Assembly: GCA_964396965.1 (NCBI GenBank)
Contig: CAYNGD010000017.1
Location: 1-39,096 of the forward strand
DNA length: 39,096 bases
Direction of reading: 5' to 3'
DNA from: JABMRW01 sp964396965
GTDB lineage: Bacteria; Chloroflexota; Dehalococcoidia; Dehalococcoidales; BS750m-G39
In this document: piece after piece, positions 22,584 to 31,689 of the stretch
Position numbering within the stretch: the first letter of the stretch is position 1
How the letters are laid out: the number at the start of each line of letters is the position of its first letter
Position numbers and translations under genes: made by a program
The notes under the pieces: generated by a model
The model's input: the letters and a program-made list of their open reading frames with translations, nothing else
The model's database searches: none
What the model was told of the DNA's origin: nothing

Positions 22584-23225
22584 TCACTTGACACCGGTGG
22601 CGCAGAGCCAGCCCTGGCCATCCTTAAAGTGGAACTTTACTCTGGAGAAGCCGGCGGCGGTGAGCATGGCCACCATATCAGCACCACCGTAGAGGGGAAA
22701 CCGCATCCTTTCGGCCATGGCGGCGTATTTCAGACGGCTGTCCATATCCTTATTCCAGGCGGTGGTAATGACCACCAGACCTCCGTCTTTGAGGACACGG
22801 AACACCTCCCTGAGGCCGACCACCGGCTCCGGCCAGTAGTTGAAGGACTCAATAGCGCAGGCACGGTCAAAGGAGGCATCGGCAAAGGGCAGCCTGGAGA
22901 TGTTGCCCCTCTTTACCGCCACCCGTTGGGCCTCCACGGCGGCGGCGTTATATCTCAGCGCCTGCCGCACCATAACCGGCGAATAGTCGACGCCAGCGAC
23001 AAAGCCGCTGGGGGCGAGCCTGGCCATCTCCCTGATGGCCATACCGCCGCCGCAGCCGATATCCAGTATGCAGCTGTCCGGCTGGATGTCCATCAGCCCA
23101 ATCGTCCAGTGGCTTAAAGGGCGGTGCCTCCAGTTCATCAGTGGGCCCATCAGCCAGCCGAGCCAGCCGCTGGGCTTACGGAACTGAGCACCAAATACTC
23201 CGGAAAACGGCATAATAATATTCAT
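22584..23225 (-). CDS. class I SAM-dependent methyltransferase
   Basis: The 213-residue product has motif I CILDIGCGGGMAIREMARL, motif II VAGVDYSPVMVRQA, and the motif around ISRLPFADASFDRACAIESFNYWPEPVVGLREVFRVLKDGGLVVI, as in Methyltransf_11 proteins. It begins with a hydrophobic stretch (MNIIMPFSGVFGAQF), perhaps a membrane-facing or substrate helix. The acceptor is unknown. The ribosome binding site is weak. It is divergent from the DUF5679 gene and precedes the coiled-coil gene by 104 bp. Confidence 0.85.
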   Translation of the reverse strand: MNIIMPFSGVFGAQFRKPSGWLGWLMGPLMNWRHRPLSHWTIGLMDIQPDSCILDIGCGGGMAIREMARLAPSGFVAGVDYSPVMVRQALRYNAAAVEAQRVAVKRGNISRLPFADASFDRACAIESFNYWPEPVVGLREVFRVLKDGGLVVITTAWNKDMDSRLKYAAMAERMRFPLYGGADMVAMLTAAGFSRVKFHFKDGQGWLCATGVK

Positions 23226-23387
23226 CGGGGCTATTTTCTACCGACGGCTAAGGGCACTACCCAACAGATTACCAAAATATCGGCCCTAAGTAAAGGCGGG
23301 ACAACCCTAAAAAGGGGAAAATTGAACGAAAAACCTATTGACATCGAGACCAGAATAGTCTATCGTTTTATTCAAAAGGAGGTAGCC

Positions 23388-23525
23388 ATGCAAGCCTATT
23401 GTGTTAAGTGCCGAGCCAAGAGGGAAATGAAGAACGCCAAGCAGATTACCATGAAGAATGGTAAGCCAGCCACCCAGGGGGCATGCCCGGTCTGCGGGAC
23501 CAAGATGTTCCGCATCGGTAAATAG
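23388..23525 (+). CDS. DUF5679 zinc-ribbon mini-protein (45 aa)
   Basis: ATG at 23388 follows a strong AAAAGGAGG site. The 45-residue product, starting MQAYCVKCRAKREMKNA, has cysteine pairs CVKC and CPVC with a KNGKPATQGAC turn, the pattern of DUF5679. A structural zinc ribbon is expected. Members are widespread in Chloroflexota and related bacteria and sit in varied contexts, so no function follows from neighbours. An upstream open frame to 23124 is not coding. Confidence 0.8.
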   Translation: MQAYCVKCRAKREMKNAKQITMKNGKPATQGACPVCGTKMFRIGK

Positions 23526-23603
23526 GCTCCAGCTCTCTATCCCTAGGCTAAACTGAATAAAGTCTAAAACGCTGGGCATTCTATTTTGCCCGAGGCAGTA
23601 GGT

Positions 23604-24434
23604 TTATTGGCTGCCTATCACATCCACCCATAGGTTAAGGGTGTGGTAGGCTTTGCTGTCAGAACTCCGGTAAAGCTGAAACTCGACCTTCTGCGCCTCC
23701 CCAACCTCAACGGGAACAAAGCTCACCCTCTGCTGCCACCCCTCCCCACTAGCCAGGGTAATCGTCCCCACCTGCCCCACCCCCTGCCCGCCGATAACTA
23801 CCCTGATATAGTAGCCGGTGGTTGCCTGCTCGTGATTTACTATCCCCAGGGTCACCGTGGCTTTCTCCCCCAGGTTAATAACATCGGGGTAATCAGCCGC
23901 CTTCCCCTCCGGGCCGAGCATATAGAATTCGGTAAATGTCTGCTCTATCGCCGGCGGCCGGCCGATATAGACTAGCGTGCCGATTGCCCCGACGATAACC
24001 AGCACCAGCAGCGCCAGGAGCAGCCTGTCCCAGAGGTGCTGCCGGCTCCTGAATTCAGATAGCGGAAAGCGGAAGCGGGGCTCAAAGCGCTCCTCCGCCG
24101 ATAGCCGGTGCCGCCGGTAGTAGGCGACGGCTGAGGCCGCCACGATGAAGACCAGCAGCGAGATAAGCACCGGGTAGAGTCTGATGCCCCAGGGGGTATA
24201 GTTGAGGATAAAGCCTACCAGCACCACCACCACGATGCTGAGGCTGAAACCCAGGGCCAGGCGCCGGGCGATATCAAGGTCGTCGCGCCTGGGGAAGACC
24301 GCCGCCACCAGACTATAGCCGGGCGAGAAGAGGGCAAAGACCAGCCCCAGCACCAGGCTGGCCTCATTCCCTCCCCAGAAAAAGGCCAGTGGCACCAGAA
24401 CAACAGAGGCAACCACCACCAGCAGCAGGTCCAC
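23604..24434 (-). CDS. DUF1616 family membrane protein
   Basis: The 276-residue product has four N-terminal membrane helices (residues about 3-18, 25-50, 63-78, 85-105) including the conserved FSPGYSLVAAVFPR turn of DUF1616, a charged cytoplasmic segment, a fifth helix (about 139-157) and an external beta-rich C-terminal domain with a TVTLGIVNHEQATTGYYIRV core, which looks immunoglobulin-like. It is one base behind the GT-C gene, so co-translation is near certain. DUF1616 proteins commonly sit beside glycan or archaellum-type surface genes; the exact role is unknown. Confidence 0.8.
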   Translation of the reverse strand: MDLLLVVVASVVLVPLAFFWGGNEASLVLGLVFALFSPGYSLVAAVFPRRDDLDIARRLALGFSLSIVVVVLVGFILNYTPWGIRLYPVLISLLVFIVAASAVAYYRRHRLSAEERFEPRFRFPLSEFRSRQHLWDRLLLALLVLVIVGAIGTLVYIGRPPAIEQTFTEFYMLGPEGKAADYPDVINLGEKATVTLGIVNHEQATTGYYIRVVIGGQGVGQVGTITLASGEGWQQRVSFVPVEVGEAQKVEFQLYRSSDSKAYHTLNLWVDVIGSQ

Positions 24435-24435
24435 G

Positions 24436-25887
24436 CTAACGCCCCTCCCTCAGGATATACAGCCCGTCTCGCACCTCAACCAGGTCCGGGTTATTCACCG
24501 GGAACGGGTCCCAGATGATGGTGACATTTCTCTCTTTGAGATATTCGGTATCAGTGGCACCGTTCAGAAAGAAGAGGTTAATCTCATTCGCCTCCTCAAC
24601 CCCCCAGGGGTAGGCCTGGGAGGTATAGGCATACTGACCGCTTATGGTGACGTAGGCCCAGCCGACATAGGGGTTGAGCATGGCCACCGAGTCCTTGGGC
24701 AGCTCCTGCCCGATCCACTTAAAGTCATAATAGGTGGGTACATCAACCACGTGGTAATAGTCCTCTTTGGCATAACCCTCCATCCTCTGCACCAGGGCGA
24801 AAACCACCACCAGCGCCAGGGCAACGTAGATGGCGGGTACGCCCCAGCGCCACCGTTTGAAGAAATCAAGCCCCAGCCAGCGGAGCCGGCTCAGGCCGTA
24901 GCCGGCAATGAGAGCCATAAGCAGCATCACGTAGAGCCAGCCCCTCTCGTAAAGGATATCGGGGCCGACGTTAAACCACTGCCGGTAGAACTGGACAAAG
25001 AAAAGCAGGATAGCGGTGGGCACCACCAAGGCATAGTTGCGCCAGCCGCCCCTGGCTATGATAAAGCCAAAACCGATAACGACCAGGGCTATCATGATAT
25101 AGCCCAGCTGGGGCAGGGGAATGGGGATGGCCGGCAGGGGTATCTTTTGCTCGTTTATTATACTCTGTATCTCCGCCAGGACAAAGGCCCGGTTCCAGAG
25201 AAAGATAACTAATCCTGATAACGGTATCAGCAGCAGGCAAATAAGCGAGGGCAGCTTCTGCCGCAGCAGATCCTTGGACAGGGCAAGATAAAAGATTAAG
25301 AAAATCACCAGGACAAAGCCCACGGCCACGGCGGTGGTGCCGTGAGTGAGAAACAGCGCCCCCAGGCTGAGCACAACTAAGGGCAGCGGCCGCCAGCCCT
25401 CTTCCATTTTCTCCAGCAGTATCAGACAGAGGGGAAAGAAGACTAGCCCCAGCGTCACCGGCACCAGGAAAGCCGGCCCCAGGAACCTGATGGTGGTGTG
25501 GATGAAGGTGGCGAATAAGGCGGCCTCCAGCCCGAACCCCCGCTTGTTACCCCAGGCGTAAGCGACAAAAGCGATTAAGGCCAGCACCAGGGCCGGCATC
25601 AGCCGGGAAAGCACCAGCCAGGATGAGCCGGTGGCCAGCAGCGAGGTGCCCAGCCAGATATAATAGCCCGTCTCGGGGTGTCCCCCCACCTCATACCTAC
25701 CGCCCTGGAAGGGGTTGGGGAAGCTCAGGTGGCCGATATTCAGTATCTGCTTGGTGTAGCCCAGGTGCATCCACTCGTCAACATGGAGGGGGTAGGGGTA
25801 ATGAAGGCGGGGGTACAGGGCCATAAAGAAGGCGAGGCCAAGGATGGCCACCAGCAAGATAGCTTTGATTAGAGAGGCTCTTTTCAA
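24436..25887 (-). CDS. GT-C type membrane glycosyltransferase
   Basis: The 483-residue protein has about 11-12 membrane helices. The first external loop holds YPYPLHVDEWMHLGY, the acidic (DE) motif expected of polyprenyl-phosphate-sugar dependent GT-C enzymes (PMT/GT39-like). The C-terminal external part ends in a soluble domain with WIGQELPKDSVAMLNPYVGW. It would transfer a sugar from a lipid carrier to a glycan or protein on the outer face of the membrane. It is the first gene of a pair with the DUF1616 protein. A substrate cannot be assigned. Confidence 0.75.
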   Translation of the reverse strand: MKRASLIKAILLVAILGLAFFMALYPRLHYPYPLHVDEWMHLGYTKQILNIGHLSFPNPFQGGRYEVGGHPETGYYIWLGTSLLATGSSWLVLSRLMPALVLALIAFVAYAWGNKRGFGLEAALFATFIHTTIRFLGPAFLVPVTLGLVFFPLCLILLEKMEEGWRPLPLVVLSLGALFLTHGTTAVAVGFVLVIFLIFYLALSKDLLRQKLPSLICLLLIPLSGLVIFLWNRAFVLAEIQSIINEQKIPLPAIPIPLPQLGYIMIALVVIGFGFIIARGGWRNYALVVPTAILLFFVQFYRQWFNVGPDILYERGWLYVMLLMALIAGYGLSRLRWLGLDFFKRWRWGVPAIYVALALVVVFALVQRMEGYAKEDYYHVVDVPTYYDFKWIGQELPKDSVAMLNPYVGWAYVTISGQYAYTSQAYPWGVEEANEINLFFLNGATDTEYLKERNVTIIWDPFPVNNPDLVEVRDGLYILREGR

Positions 25888-26000
25888 AAAATCGTCACTC
25901 GTAAACTAAATTGCCACCATTTTAGCACCAACCCCTTTAAGGGGCAAGAAAACAAGCTCATGGACACAAATATCCATTCTGTGTTAATCTGTTAGATGCC

Positions 26001-26681
26001 ATGAAGTGCTTAATACTGGCCGGGGGCTTCGGCACCAGGCTCTACCCCCTCATCGCCAACAAGTCCAAGGCGCTGCTGGAGTACAAGGGCAAGCCCCTAT
26101 TAAGCCACCTGGCCGACAAGGTCCCCCGAAATATAGACATTCTAGTCTCCACCAACCTCAAGTATGAGGCCGACTTCCGCCGCTGGCAGCAGGGGATAGA
26201 CCGGCAGATAGACCTCTGCGTCGAGGCAATCTGGAGCGACAAGCAGAAAAAGGGGGCGGTCAGCTCGCTCAACTTCTGGGTCGCAACCAGGGGTATCAGT
26301 GAAGACCTGCTGGTTATCGCCGGTGACAACTACTTCGAGTTCGACCTCGCCCAGTTTATCGCCGCCTACGATGGCAAAAACACCCTGGTGGCCGTCCACG
26401 ACATCGGCGACAGGAGCCGGGCCGGCCAGTTCGGGGTGGTGCGGCTGGACGGCGGCCGCCTGGCCGGGCTGGAGGAAAAGCCGGCCAAACCAGCCTCCAG
26501 CCTCATCGCCACCGCCTGCTATATCTTTCCGCCCCGCACCTTCCCCATCCTCGGGCAGTACTGCTCCGGGGGCAAGCGGGACAACCTGGGCAGCTTCATC
26601 GCTCACCTCATCGAGGTCGACCAAGTGCAAGGCTACCTGTTCACCGAGCCCTGGTTTGACATCGGCAGCAACGTGGAATAA
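26001..26681 (+). CDS. sugar-phosphate nucleotidyltransferase
   Basis: The 226-residue product begins CLILAGGFGTRLYPLIANKSKALLEYKGKPLL, the NTP-transferase signature LAGGxGTRL...K with the catalytic lysine. It continues with GDNYFEFD (metal-binding GDN) and GVVRLDGGRLAGLEEKPAKP. It makes an activated NDP-sugar or similar from NTP and sugar phosphate. It is shorter than most (~240-290 residues) and has no C-terminal helix domain. It starts a three-gene unit with a radical SAM enzyme and a methyltransferase. Confidence 0.88.
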   Translation: MKCLILAGGFGTRLYPLIANKSKALLEYKGKPLLSHLADKVPRNIDILVSTNLKYEADFRRWQQGIDRQIDLCVEAIWSDKQKKGAVSSLNFWVATRGISEDLLVIAGDNYFEFDLAQFIAAYDGKNTLVAVHDIGDRSRAGQFGVVRLDGGRLAGLEEKPAKPASSLIATACYIFPPRTFPILGQYCSGGKRDNLGSFIAHLIEVDQVQGYLFTEPWFDIGSNVE

Positions 26682-26719
26682 CCGCTCTTAAGAACTCTCG
26701 GATAGGGGCTTAAGATTCA

Positions 26720-27724
26720 ATGAAGCCTAGAGCCAGCAAAGATCCAATCAGAGCCAGGCGTCTCCAGATGTATCGCTACCTGCTGCGGAGCTACCCCAAG
26801 TTCCTGGCCACCGGCAGATGCCCGGACTTTCCGCTGGCAATGCAGATTCAGACACAATCCTTTTGTAACGGGCGATGTTCAATGTGCCCCTACCCAACGG
26901 TGAGCCGGAAGCTGGAGCAGGGCCAGATGGAATGGGCGCTGTTCCGGAAGATAGCCGATGAAGCGGCCAGGGAGCCGCTATTAACCTCATTTTTATTCGA
27001 GCTGCACAACGAGCCCCTGCTCGATAAAAGAACTTTTGACTGCATTAAGTACATCAAAACGATAAACCCTAAGAAGAGCTGTTCTATAGTCACCAACGGG
27101 GAGCTGCTGGACAGGTTCAGCCTACCAGAAATAATTGAATCGAATCTAGACTACCTAACGGTCAGCCTCAATGCCCACTCCCGAGAGGTCTACGAACGGG
27201 TAAACATCGGCCTGGACTATGAGCGGGTAATGAAAAATATCGCCCGCCTGTTGTCCAACGAAACTACCCGGCGCAAACTGGGGCTGAGCTTCGTCGCCAC
27301 CGAAGAAAACGCCCACGAGCTACCGAGGGCCACCGGCTACTGGCGGAAGCAGGGAATCAGGACCAGGGTCATCACCGAAATATCCAACAGAGGCGGTGCT
27401 CTAGACCGCTACGAAAAGCTCCGGTCTAAAACCGGCTACCGCGGCACTCCCTTTCTCTCCCGGCTCTGGCGGCGTCTGATGACCAGCGCCGGCAGGGTCA
27501 CCGGCTGTCATCTTCCCTTTTGCCACATGAATGTCCTCTTCAACGGGGATGTCATCATCTGCTGCCACGATTGGAACCGGGCCACTGTGGTCGGCAACGC
27601 CGGAACCAGCAGCTTGCGGGAAATCTGGAACTCCCCCAGAATGAATGGAGTCAGGCGGCTGATAATAAACAAGAAATACCAGCAGCTGGACTCGTGCCGC
27701 TACTGTTCTATTGTTAAGAGATGA
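26720..27724 (+). CDS. radical SAM/SPASM enzyme
   Basis: The 334-residue protein has the radical SAM [4Fe-4S] motif at Cys49, Cys53, Cys56 (SFCNGRCSMCPY) and a C-terminal SPASM-like region with CHLPFCHMNV, DVIICCHDWNR and CRYCSIVKR. In that region the LREIWNSPRMNGVRR phrase is typical. It performs radical chemistry on an unknown substrate; SPASM relatives modify peptides, nucleosides or sugars. The stop overlaps the start of the methyltransferase by 4 bp (ATGA), so the two work together or are co-expressed. Location in a glycan locus suggests modification of a sugar or lipid-linked precursor. Confidence 0.87.
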   Translation: MKPRASKDPIRARRLQMYRYLLRSYPKFLATGRCPDFPLAMQIQTQSFCNGRCSMCPYPTVSRKLEQGQMEWALFRKIADEAAREPLLTSFLFELHNEPLLDKRTFDCIKYIKTINPKKSCSIVTNGELLDRFSLPEIIESNLDYLTVSLNAHSREVYERVNIGLDYERVMKNIARLLSNETTRRKLGLSFVATEENAHELPRATGYWRKQGIRTRVITEISNRGGALDRYEKLRSKTGYRGTPFLSRLWRRLMTSAGRVTGCHLPFCHMNVLFNGDVIICCHDWNRATVVGNAGTSSLREIWNSPRMNGVRRLIINKKYQQLDSCRYCSIVKR

Positions 27725-28560
27725 GCATGCCGGATAAGGAAGCCAAGCACTGGGGGGAGGTGACCAGGGGCTGGCCGGAGCGGGGCTATGCCAACCAGCT
27801 CCTGGGCGAGCAGAAGCGAAAGACCTACATCGACTTAATCACCAGATGGACCAAGATAGCCGCCGGGCAGAGAATCTTAAAGACCGACCTCTTTGCCGAA
27901 GCCTTCGGCGTGGAGCAGTTCTTCTTTGATATCGTCCCGGACAAGAGCGATGTGGTCGGCATTGACGTCGCCAACGAGATAGTGGCCCGGGCCAGGAGCC
28001 AGGCCCGCAAGAGGGGCCTTAAGGGCAGCTATCTCTGCGCCGATGTCAAAAAGCTGCCGCTGCGGGACGGCTGCTGCGACCTCATTATCTCCGACTCCAC
28101 CCTCGACCACTTCCCTACCGAGGCGGAGATTGTCACCGCCCTGGGGGAGCTGGGGCGGGTGCTTAAAGAGGGCGGCACCCTGATACTGACCATAGACAAC
28201 CAGAGCAATATAACCTACCCCCCCTACTTTATCGTCCGCCTCTGGATGAAACTGGGGCTTTCCCCCTATTTTATCGGGCGGACCCTCCCTCTTTCCCGTC
28301 TGAGAAGCGCCCTAACTGAAATCGGGCTTACTATTGAGGAAAACACGGCCATTCTCCACTACCCCCACCCCGACGGCCTGGTAAGGTGGCTGGAGCGCTC
28401 CCTGCGGAGCTTAAGCGGGGGCAGGCTGGACAACGCCATCAGGAAAACGCTGGCCGGGCTTAACCGGCTGGAGGGGAGCCGGGTCAAATACCTCACCGGG
28501 CGCTATCTCGCCGTCAAGGCGGTTAAGTCCCAAACAGCCCAAGCTACTCCGCCGGTTTGA
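27721..28560 (+). CDS. SAM-dependent methyltransferase, variant motif I
   Basis: The 279-residue protein keeps motif II VVGIDVANEIVARA, the segment CADVKKLPLRDGCCDLIISDSTLDHFPTEAEIVTALGELGRVLKEGGTLILTID, and a C-terminal domain with hydrophobic helices. The usual motif I (LDLGCGxG) is replaced by RILKTDLFAEAFG, lacking the glycine loop, so SAM binding may be altered. It overlaps the radical SAM gene by 4 bp. It also overlaps the convergent Gfo/Idh gene by 17 bp. The acceptor is probably a glycan intermediate. Confidence 0.8.
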   Translation: MSMPDKEAKHWGEVTRGWPERGYANQLLGEQKRKTYIDLITRWTKIAAGQRILKTDLFAEAFGVEQFFFDIVPDKSDVVGIDVANEIVARARSQARKRGLKGSYLCADVKKLPLRDGCCDLIISDSTLDHFPTEAEIVTALGELGRVLKEGGTLILTIDNQSNITYPPYFIVRLWMKLGLSPYFIGRTLPLSRLRSALTEIGLTIEENTAILHYPHPDGLVRWLERSLRSLSGGRLDNAIRKTLAGLNRLEGSRVKYLTGRYLAVKAVKSQTAQATPPV

Positions 28561-29593
28561 TTCTGGCCGTTACCGCCTGGTACAACCTCACCGCCTCTCT
28601 GGCCTGCTCCACCGTAACCGGAATCCCGATGCCGCTCCGCACGCTCTCCAGGAATTGCCGAATCAGGCGGAAGTGTCCGCCTTGGAAACGGCCTGAGATT
28701 ACCTCGAAACTGGCGGCGGCGGTGCCGGCCAGCCGCTGGAAACCAAGCTCCAGGTTCTGCCGGCCGCGAGCAAAGCGCCCTCCTAGGGCCACGGCGTATC
28801 TGGTCAGGGTAGCCCCCCAGAGGTCAACATGGAGAGACATCTTGGTGCCGAAGATATCAAGCAGCATAAAATCGTCGGGCCAGTTGACTGACTCGGTGAT
28901 GGTTGCCAGGCTACTCTTACCCCCAAGGACTAGCCTCAGCTCATCGGCCAGCAGCCAGTCACGGTTGCTGAGCCTCCGGCTATATACCGCCGCCGGCTCC
29001 AGCTCACCCAGGAAAGCCTGGGCCAGGTACAGGGGGTGAGGCAGCATCTCACCGAATATGCCGCCGGGCAGCTTATGGCACCAGTGCTCTTTATTCCAGA
29101 TAATGTCGCTGTCCCGCGGCATGGAATCGGTAATAGCTATCCCCATTACCTCCCCGACCATCCCCTCATTGACCATCTCCCTGGCCCTCATCAGCACCGG
29201 TATAAAAAGCTGGTTGTGGACCACCCCCAGCTGCACCTGACTGGCCTTGGCCGTCTCTATCATCTCGTCGGCCTCTTGAAGAGTCAAAGCCATCGGTTTC
29301 TCGGTCAGGACGTGGCGGCCGGCCCTCATCGCCTGGATAGCCAGAGCGGGATGGGTCGGCGGCGGGGTGCAGATATCCACCACCTCCATCTCCTCTCTAT
29401 TCAGCATCCCGGCAAGCTCGGGGTAATAGCTATTGATGCCCAACTTTTTAGCCATCCGCCGGGCCAGAGCCTCGTTCTTATCGCAGACCGCCACCACCCT
29501 GACGCCGTTGATTCGGCGCATCGAGGCCAGGTGCCAGTCCATGGCGGCACCGCAGCCAACAATGCCAACTCTAAGCGTTTTGACTTTATTCAT
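28544..29593 (-). CDS. Gfo/Idh/MocA-family NAD(P) sugar oxidoreductase
   Basis: The 349-residue protein begins with a Rossmann motif VGIVGCGAAMDWHLASMRR and has the family's EKPMAL (about residue 96, catalytic lysine) and a CTPPPTHPALAIQAMRAGRHVLTEKP segment; the C-terminal beta-sheet domain has GGIFGEMLPHPLYLAQ with the expected His. It oxidises or reduces a sugar, often an NDP-sugar on the way to an amino or deoxy sugar. Its start overlaps the flippase stop by 4 bp. It is the last gene of a minus-strand glycan operon. Confidence 0.9.
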   Translation of the reverse strand: MNKVKTLRVGIVGCGAAMDWHLASMRRINGVRVVAVCDKNEALARRMAKKLGINSYYPELAGMLNREEMEVVDICTPPPTHPALAIQAMRAGRHVLTEKPMALTLQEADEMIETAKASQVQLGVVHNQLFIPVLMRAREMVNEGMVGEVMGIAITDSMPRDSDIIWNKEHWCHKLPGGIFGEMLPHPLYLAQAFLGELEPAAVYSRRLSNRDWLLADELRLVLGGKSSLATITESVNWPDDFMLLDIFGTKMSLHVDLWGATLTRYAVALGGRFARGRQNLELGFQRLAGTAAASFEVISGRFQGGHFRLIRQFLESVRSGIGIPVTVEQAREAVRLYQAVTARIKPAE

Positions 29594-30867
29594 ACCGACC
29601 CCCTCGCCCCGGCGTAGCGCCTTCTCATCATCAGGCCGGTATAGATGCCGACCACCACCTGGACAGCCAGCCAGACATAGCCAATGCCGACCAGGCCTGC
29701 CCGAGGCATGACCAAATAGCTGCCGAGCAGGACGGCCAGGGCGGTAAAGCCAAAAATAAAGGTCAGCTCCATCAGCCGGTCCTCAACGCGAAGGGTAGTG
29801 GTATAGATATTATTCACGCCGACGAACAGGCCGGAAACGGCCAGAACCCGCAGCAGCATCAGGCCGCTGGCGGAGTAGCTGGCGCCGAAGAGGAGAAGCA
29901 GCCATTTACCCACCAGCAGTACCAGTATAACCGCTGGCACCAGTATAATAAAGACAAATTTAAGGATTTTAGCCACATTGCCCCGCAAATCTTCCTCAAA
30001 GTGGGCGCCCTCGGCGAACAGGGAACGAGCCGACGCCGCCGGAATGGCAAAGAGCAGGACGGCTATCGTCCAGGCGACGTAGAAATAGGCGTTCTGCTCC
30101 GCCCCCAGCAGGTTAACCACCAGCACCGGCAGAATCAGGCCCGGGGCGGCATCAAAGAGGCGGGCGGGATAGCTGCCGGCGGAATAGCGCCACATACCGC
30201 CGACGACGCCCGGACTAAAGCGGGGCACCGGCCGGTAGTTCTTCTGTACCCGGGGGACGAAGAAAAACAGGGCCACCGCCAGCGCCACCGCGCTGGCAAC
30301 CCCCCAAGAGGCGGCGATGCCGAAGGTATGGAAGAAGAGGACGAGGAGGATGGGCAGCGGAATCTTGAGCAGGGAAAAGATGGTGTTCTTGTAGAGGCTA
30401 AAGTCGGCCCTCCTTCGGGCAATAAAGACGGAAGCCATCATCCCGGTGAGCGTCTGGGCCAGGACAAAGAGGACGAAGGCGGCGGCGAAGATTATATTAT
30501 GCTTGATAAAGGCCAGGGCTGGTGACCAGATATCCAGCCCGGCGACAAAGATTACCGCCAGCACCACGGCTATGGTCCCGCTGATGGTAAAACAGGTGTT
30601 AATTATATCCTGGGGCTTCTCCGCTTTAGGCAGAAAACGGATAAGGGCGGCACCGAAGCCGGGGACGCTCAGCAGCGCCAGCAGGGAGATGGCCGATATT
30701 ATCGCCGACCCCCACCCCACCTCGGCCTCGGTGTAGAAACGGGCGACCACCATCCAGAAGAAGAAGCCCAGCCCCGAGGTCACCACCGTGTTGGCCATCA
30801 GGAAAAAGGAGTTGCGGTAGAGGGGGCTCTTGATATGCTCCAATACGGACTTGATGCCAGCGCGCAC
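29590..30867 (-). CDS. Wzx-like polysaccharide flippase
   Basis: The 425-residue protein has about 12-14 membrane helices starting FFLMANTVVTSGLGFFFWMVVARFYTEAEVGWGSAI, the MATE-like oligosaccharide flippase (PST) pattern. It moves lipid-linked oligosaccharide across the inner membrane. Basic stretches (FIARRRADFSLY) lie in cytoplasmic loops. It is slightly shorter than the usual ~450-480 residues. It is followed by the Gfo/Idh gene with a 4-bp overlap and preceded by three glycosyltransferase genes. Confidence 0.88.
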   Translation of the reverse strand: MRAGIKSVLEHIKSPLYRNSFFLMANTVVTSGLGFFFWMVVARFYTEAEVGWGSAIISAISLLALLSVPGFGAALIRFLPKAEKPQDIINTCFTISGTIAVVLAVIFVAGLDIWSPALAFIKHNIIFAAAFVLFVLAQTLTGMMASVFIARRRADFSLYKNTIFSLLKIPLPILLVLFFHTFGIAASWGVASAVALAVALFFFVPRVQKNYRPVPRFSPGVVGGMWRYSAGSYPARLFDAAPGLILPVLVVNLLGAEQNAYFYVAWTIAVLLFAIPAASARSLFAEGAHFEEDLRGNVAKILKFVFIILVPAVILVLLVGKWLLLLFGASYSASGLMLLRVLAVSGLFVGVNNIYTTTLRVEDRLMELTFIFGFTALAVLLGSYLVMPRAGLVGIGYVWLAVQVVVGIYTGLMMRRRYAGARGSV

Positions 30868-30909
30868 CTGTTGATTATACTCTGGCCCAGCCGGCGGGGC
30901 AACTAAACC

Positions 30910-31689
30910 TTAGCTGTCCCGGACTATGACCCCTGACCAGCGGTAAAGCCAAAAATGCAGCCTTCGGGCTATATTATGCCTGGTCAGAACCGCCGCCCTG
31001 GTAAGGATATATCTTACCAGCAGTATATGGGTCAGCGTCTGATACCAGCGCATCGGCTGCGGCGCCACGGCGTAGTACTGGTGGCGGTCCATGTAGTGCT
31101 TGATTGAGACAAAAAAGCCTTTGTTAAGTCTGGCGTGATACCGGAACAGCTCCAAAAAAATGGCCTCGCCGTCGTCCAGTGTTTGCCCGTTGCGGAATTC
31201 ATAGCACCTGAAGGTCACCCTGGTCAATATTTTTCGATTGAGCATAAAACAGCTGGTACCAAAGCCCAGAGTGCCACGGGGCCGTAGCCTGAAGCCGCTG
31301 TAGGCAGCGTCAAAGCCCTTAATCTTGGCCTTAATAATGCTGACCAAGGCCGGGTCATAGACCATATCGCCATCCAGGCATAACAGGTATTCGGCTCCCC
31401 GTGACAGCGCGTACTGCCGTATCGCCTCCCGGCCGCAGGTGACGCTCCATATCCGGCTGCAGGCGTAATCAGGCCTCACCGTGGCATAAGTGATGACCTT
31501 TCCTCTCAGCTGGTGGCGTTTTAGCTGCTCTTCCAGATCAGCGACAAAGTCAGGCTCATCGGTGGCCAGAACCAGCTCGCAACCGGGGTAAGCCCGCTGG
31601 ATTTCCCGCTGGTTGGCCAGGAACTTGTCCAGGACAAAAGCCGCCCGCCGGCAGATCGGCGTACCAGCTATTATCTCTGGCTCAGCCAC
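30910..31689 (-). CDS. GT-A fold glycosyltransferase-like protein
   Basis: The 259-residue protein has the DxD metal motif in YLLCLDGDMVYDPA, then FDAAYSGFRLRP and GFGTSCFMLNRKIL, a typical order for family GT-A transferases. N-terminal GTPICRRAAFVLDKFLANQ resembles a nucleotide-sugar binding start. It carries no membrane helix but ends in a hydrophobic/basic segment (HFWLYRWSGVIV) that may attach to the membrane. Its start overlaps the end of the next gene upstream by 8 bp. Donor and acceptor are unknown. Confidence 0.75.
   Translation of the reverse strand: MAEPEIIAGTPICRRAAFVLDKFLANQREIQRAYPGCELVLATDEPDFVADLEEQLKRHQLRGKVITYATVRPDYACSRIWSVTCGREAIRQYALSRGAEYLLCLDGDMVYDPALVSIIKAKIKGFDAAYSGFRLRPRGTLGFGTSCFMLNRKILTRVTFRCYEFRNGQTLDDGEAIFLELFRYHARLNKGFFVSIKHYMDRHQYYAVAPQPMRWYQTLTHILLVRYILTRAAVLTRHNIARRLHFWLYRWSGVIVRDS

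Noticed and set aside
23124..23387. N-terminal extension of the DUF5679 frame to 23124
   Set aside because: The extension overlaps the divergent methyltransferase gene and lacks start signals; the strong AAAAGGAGG site before 23388 decides the start.
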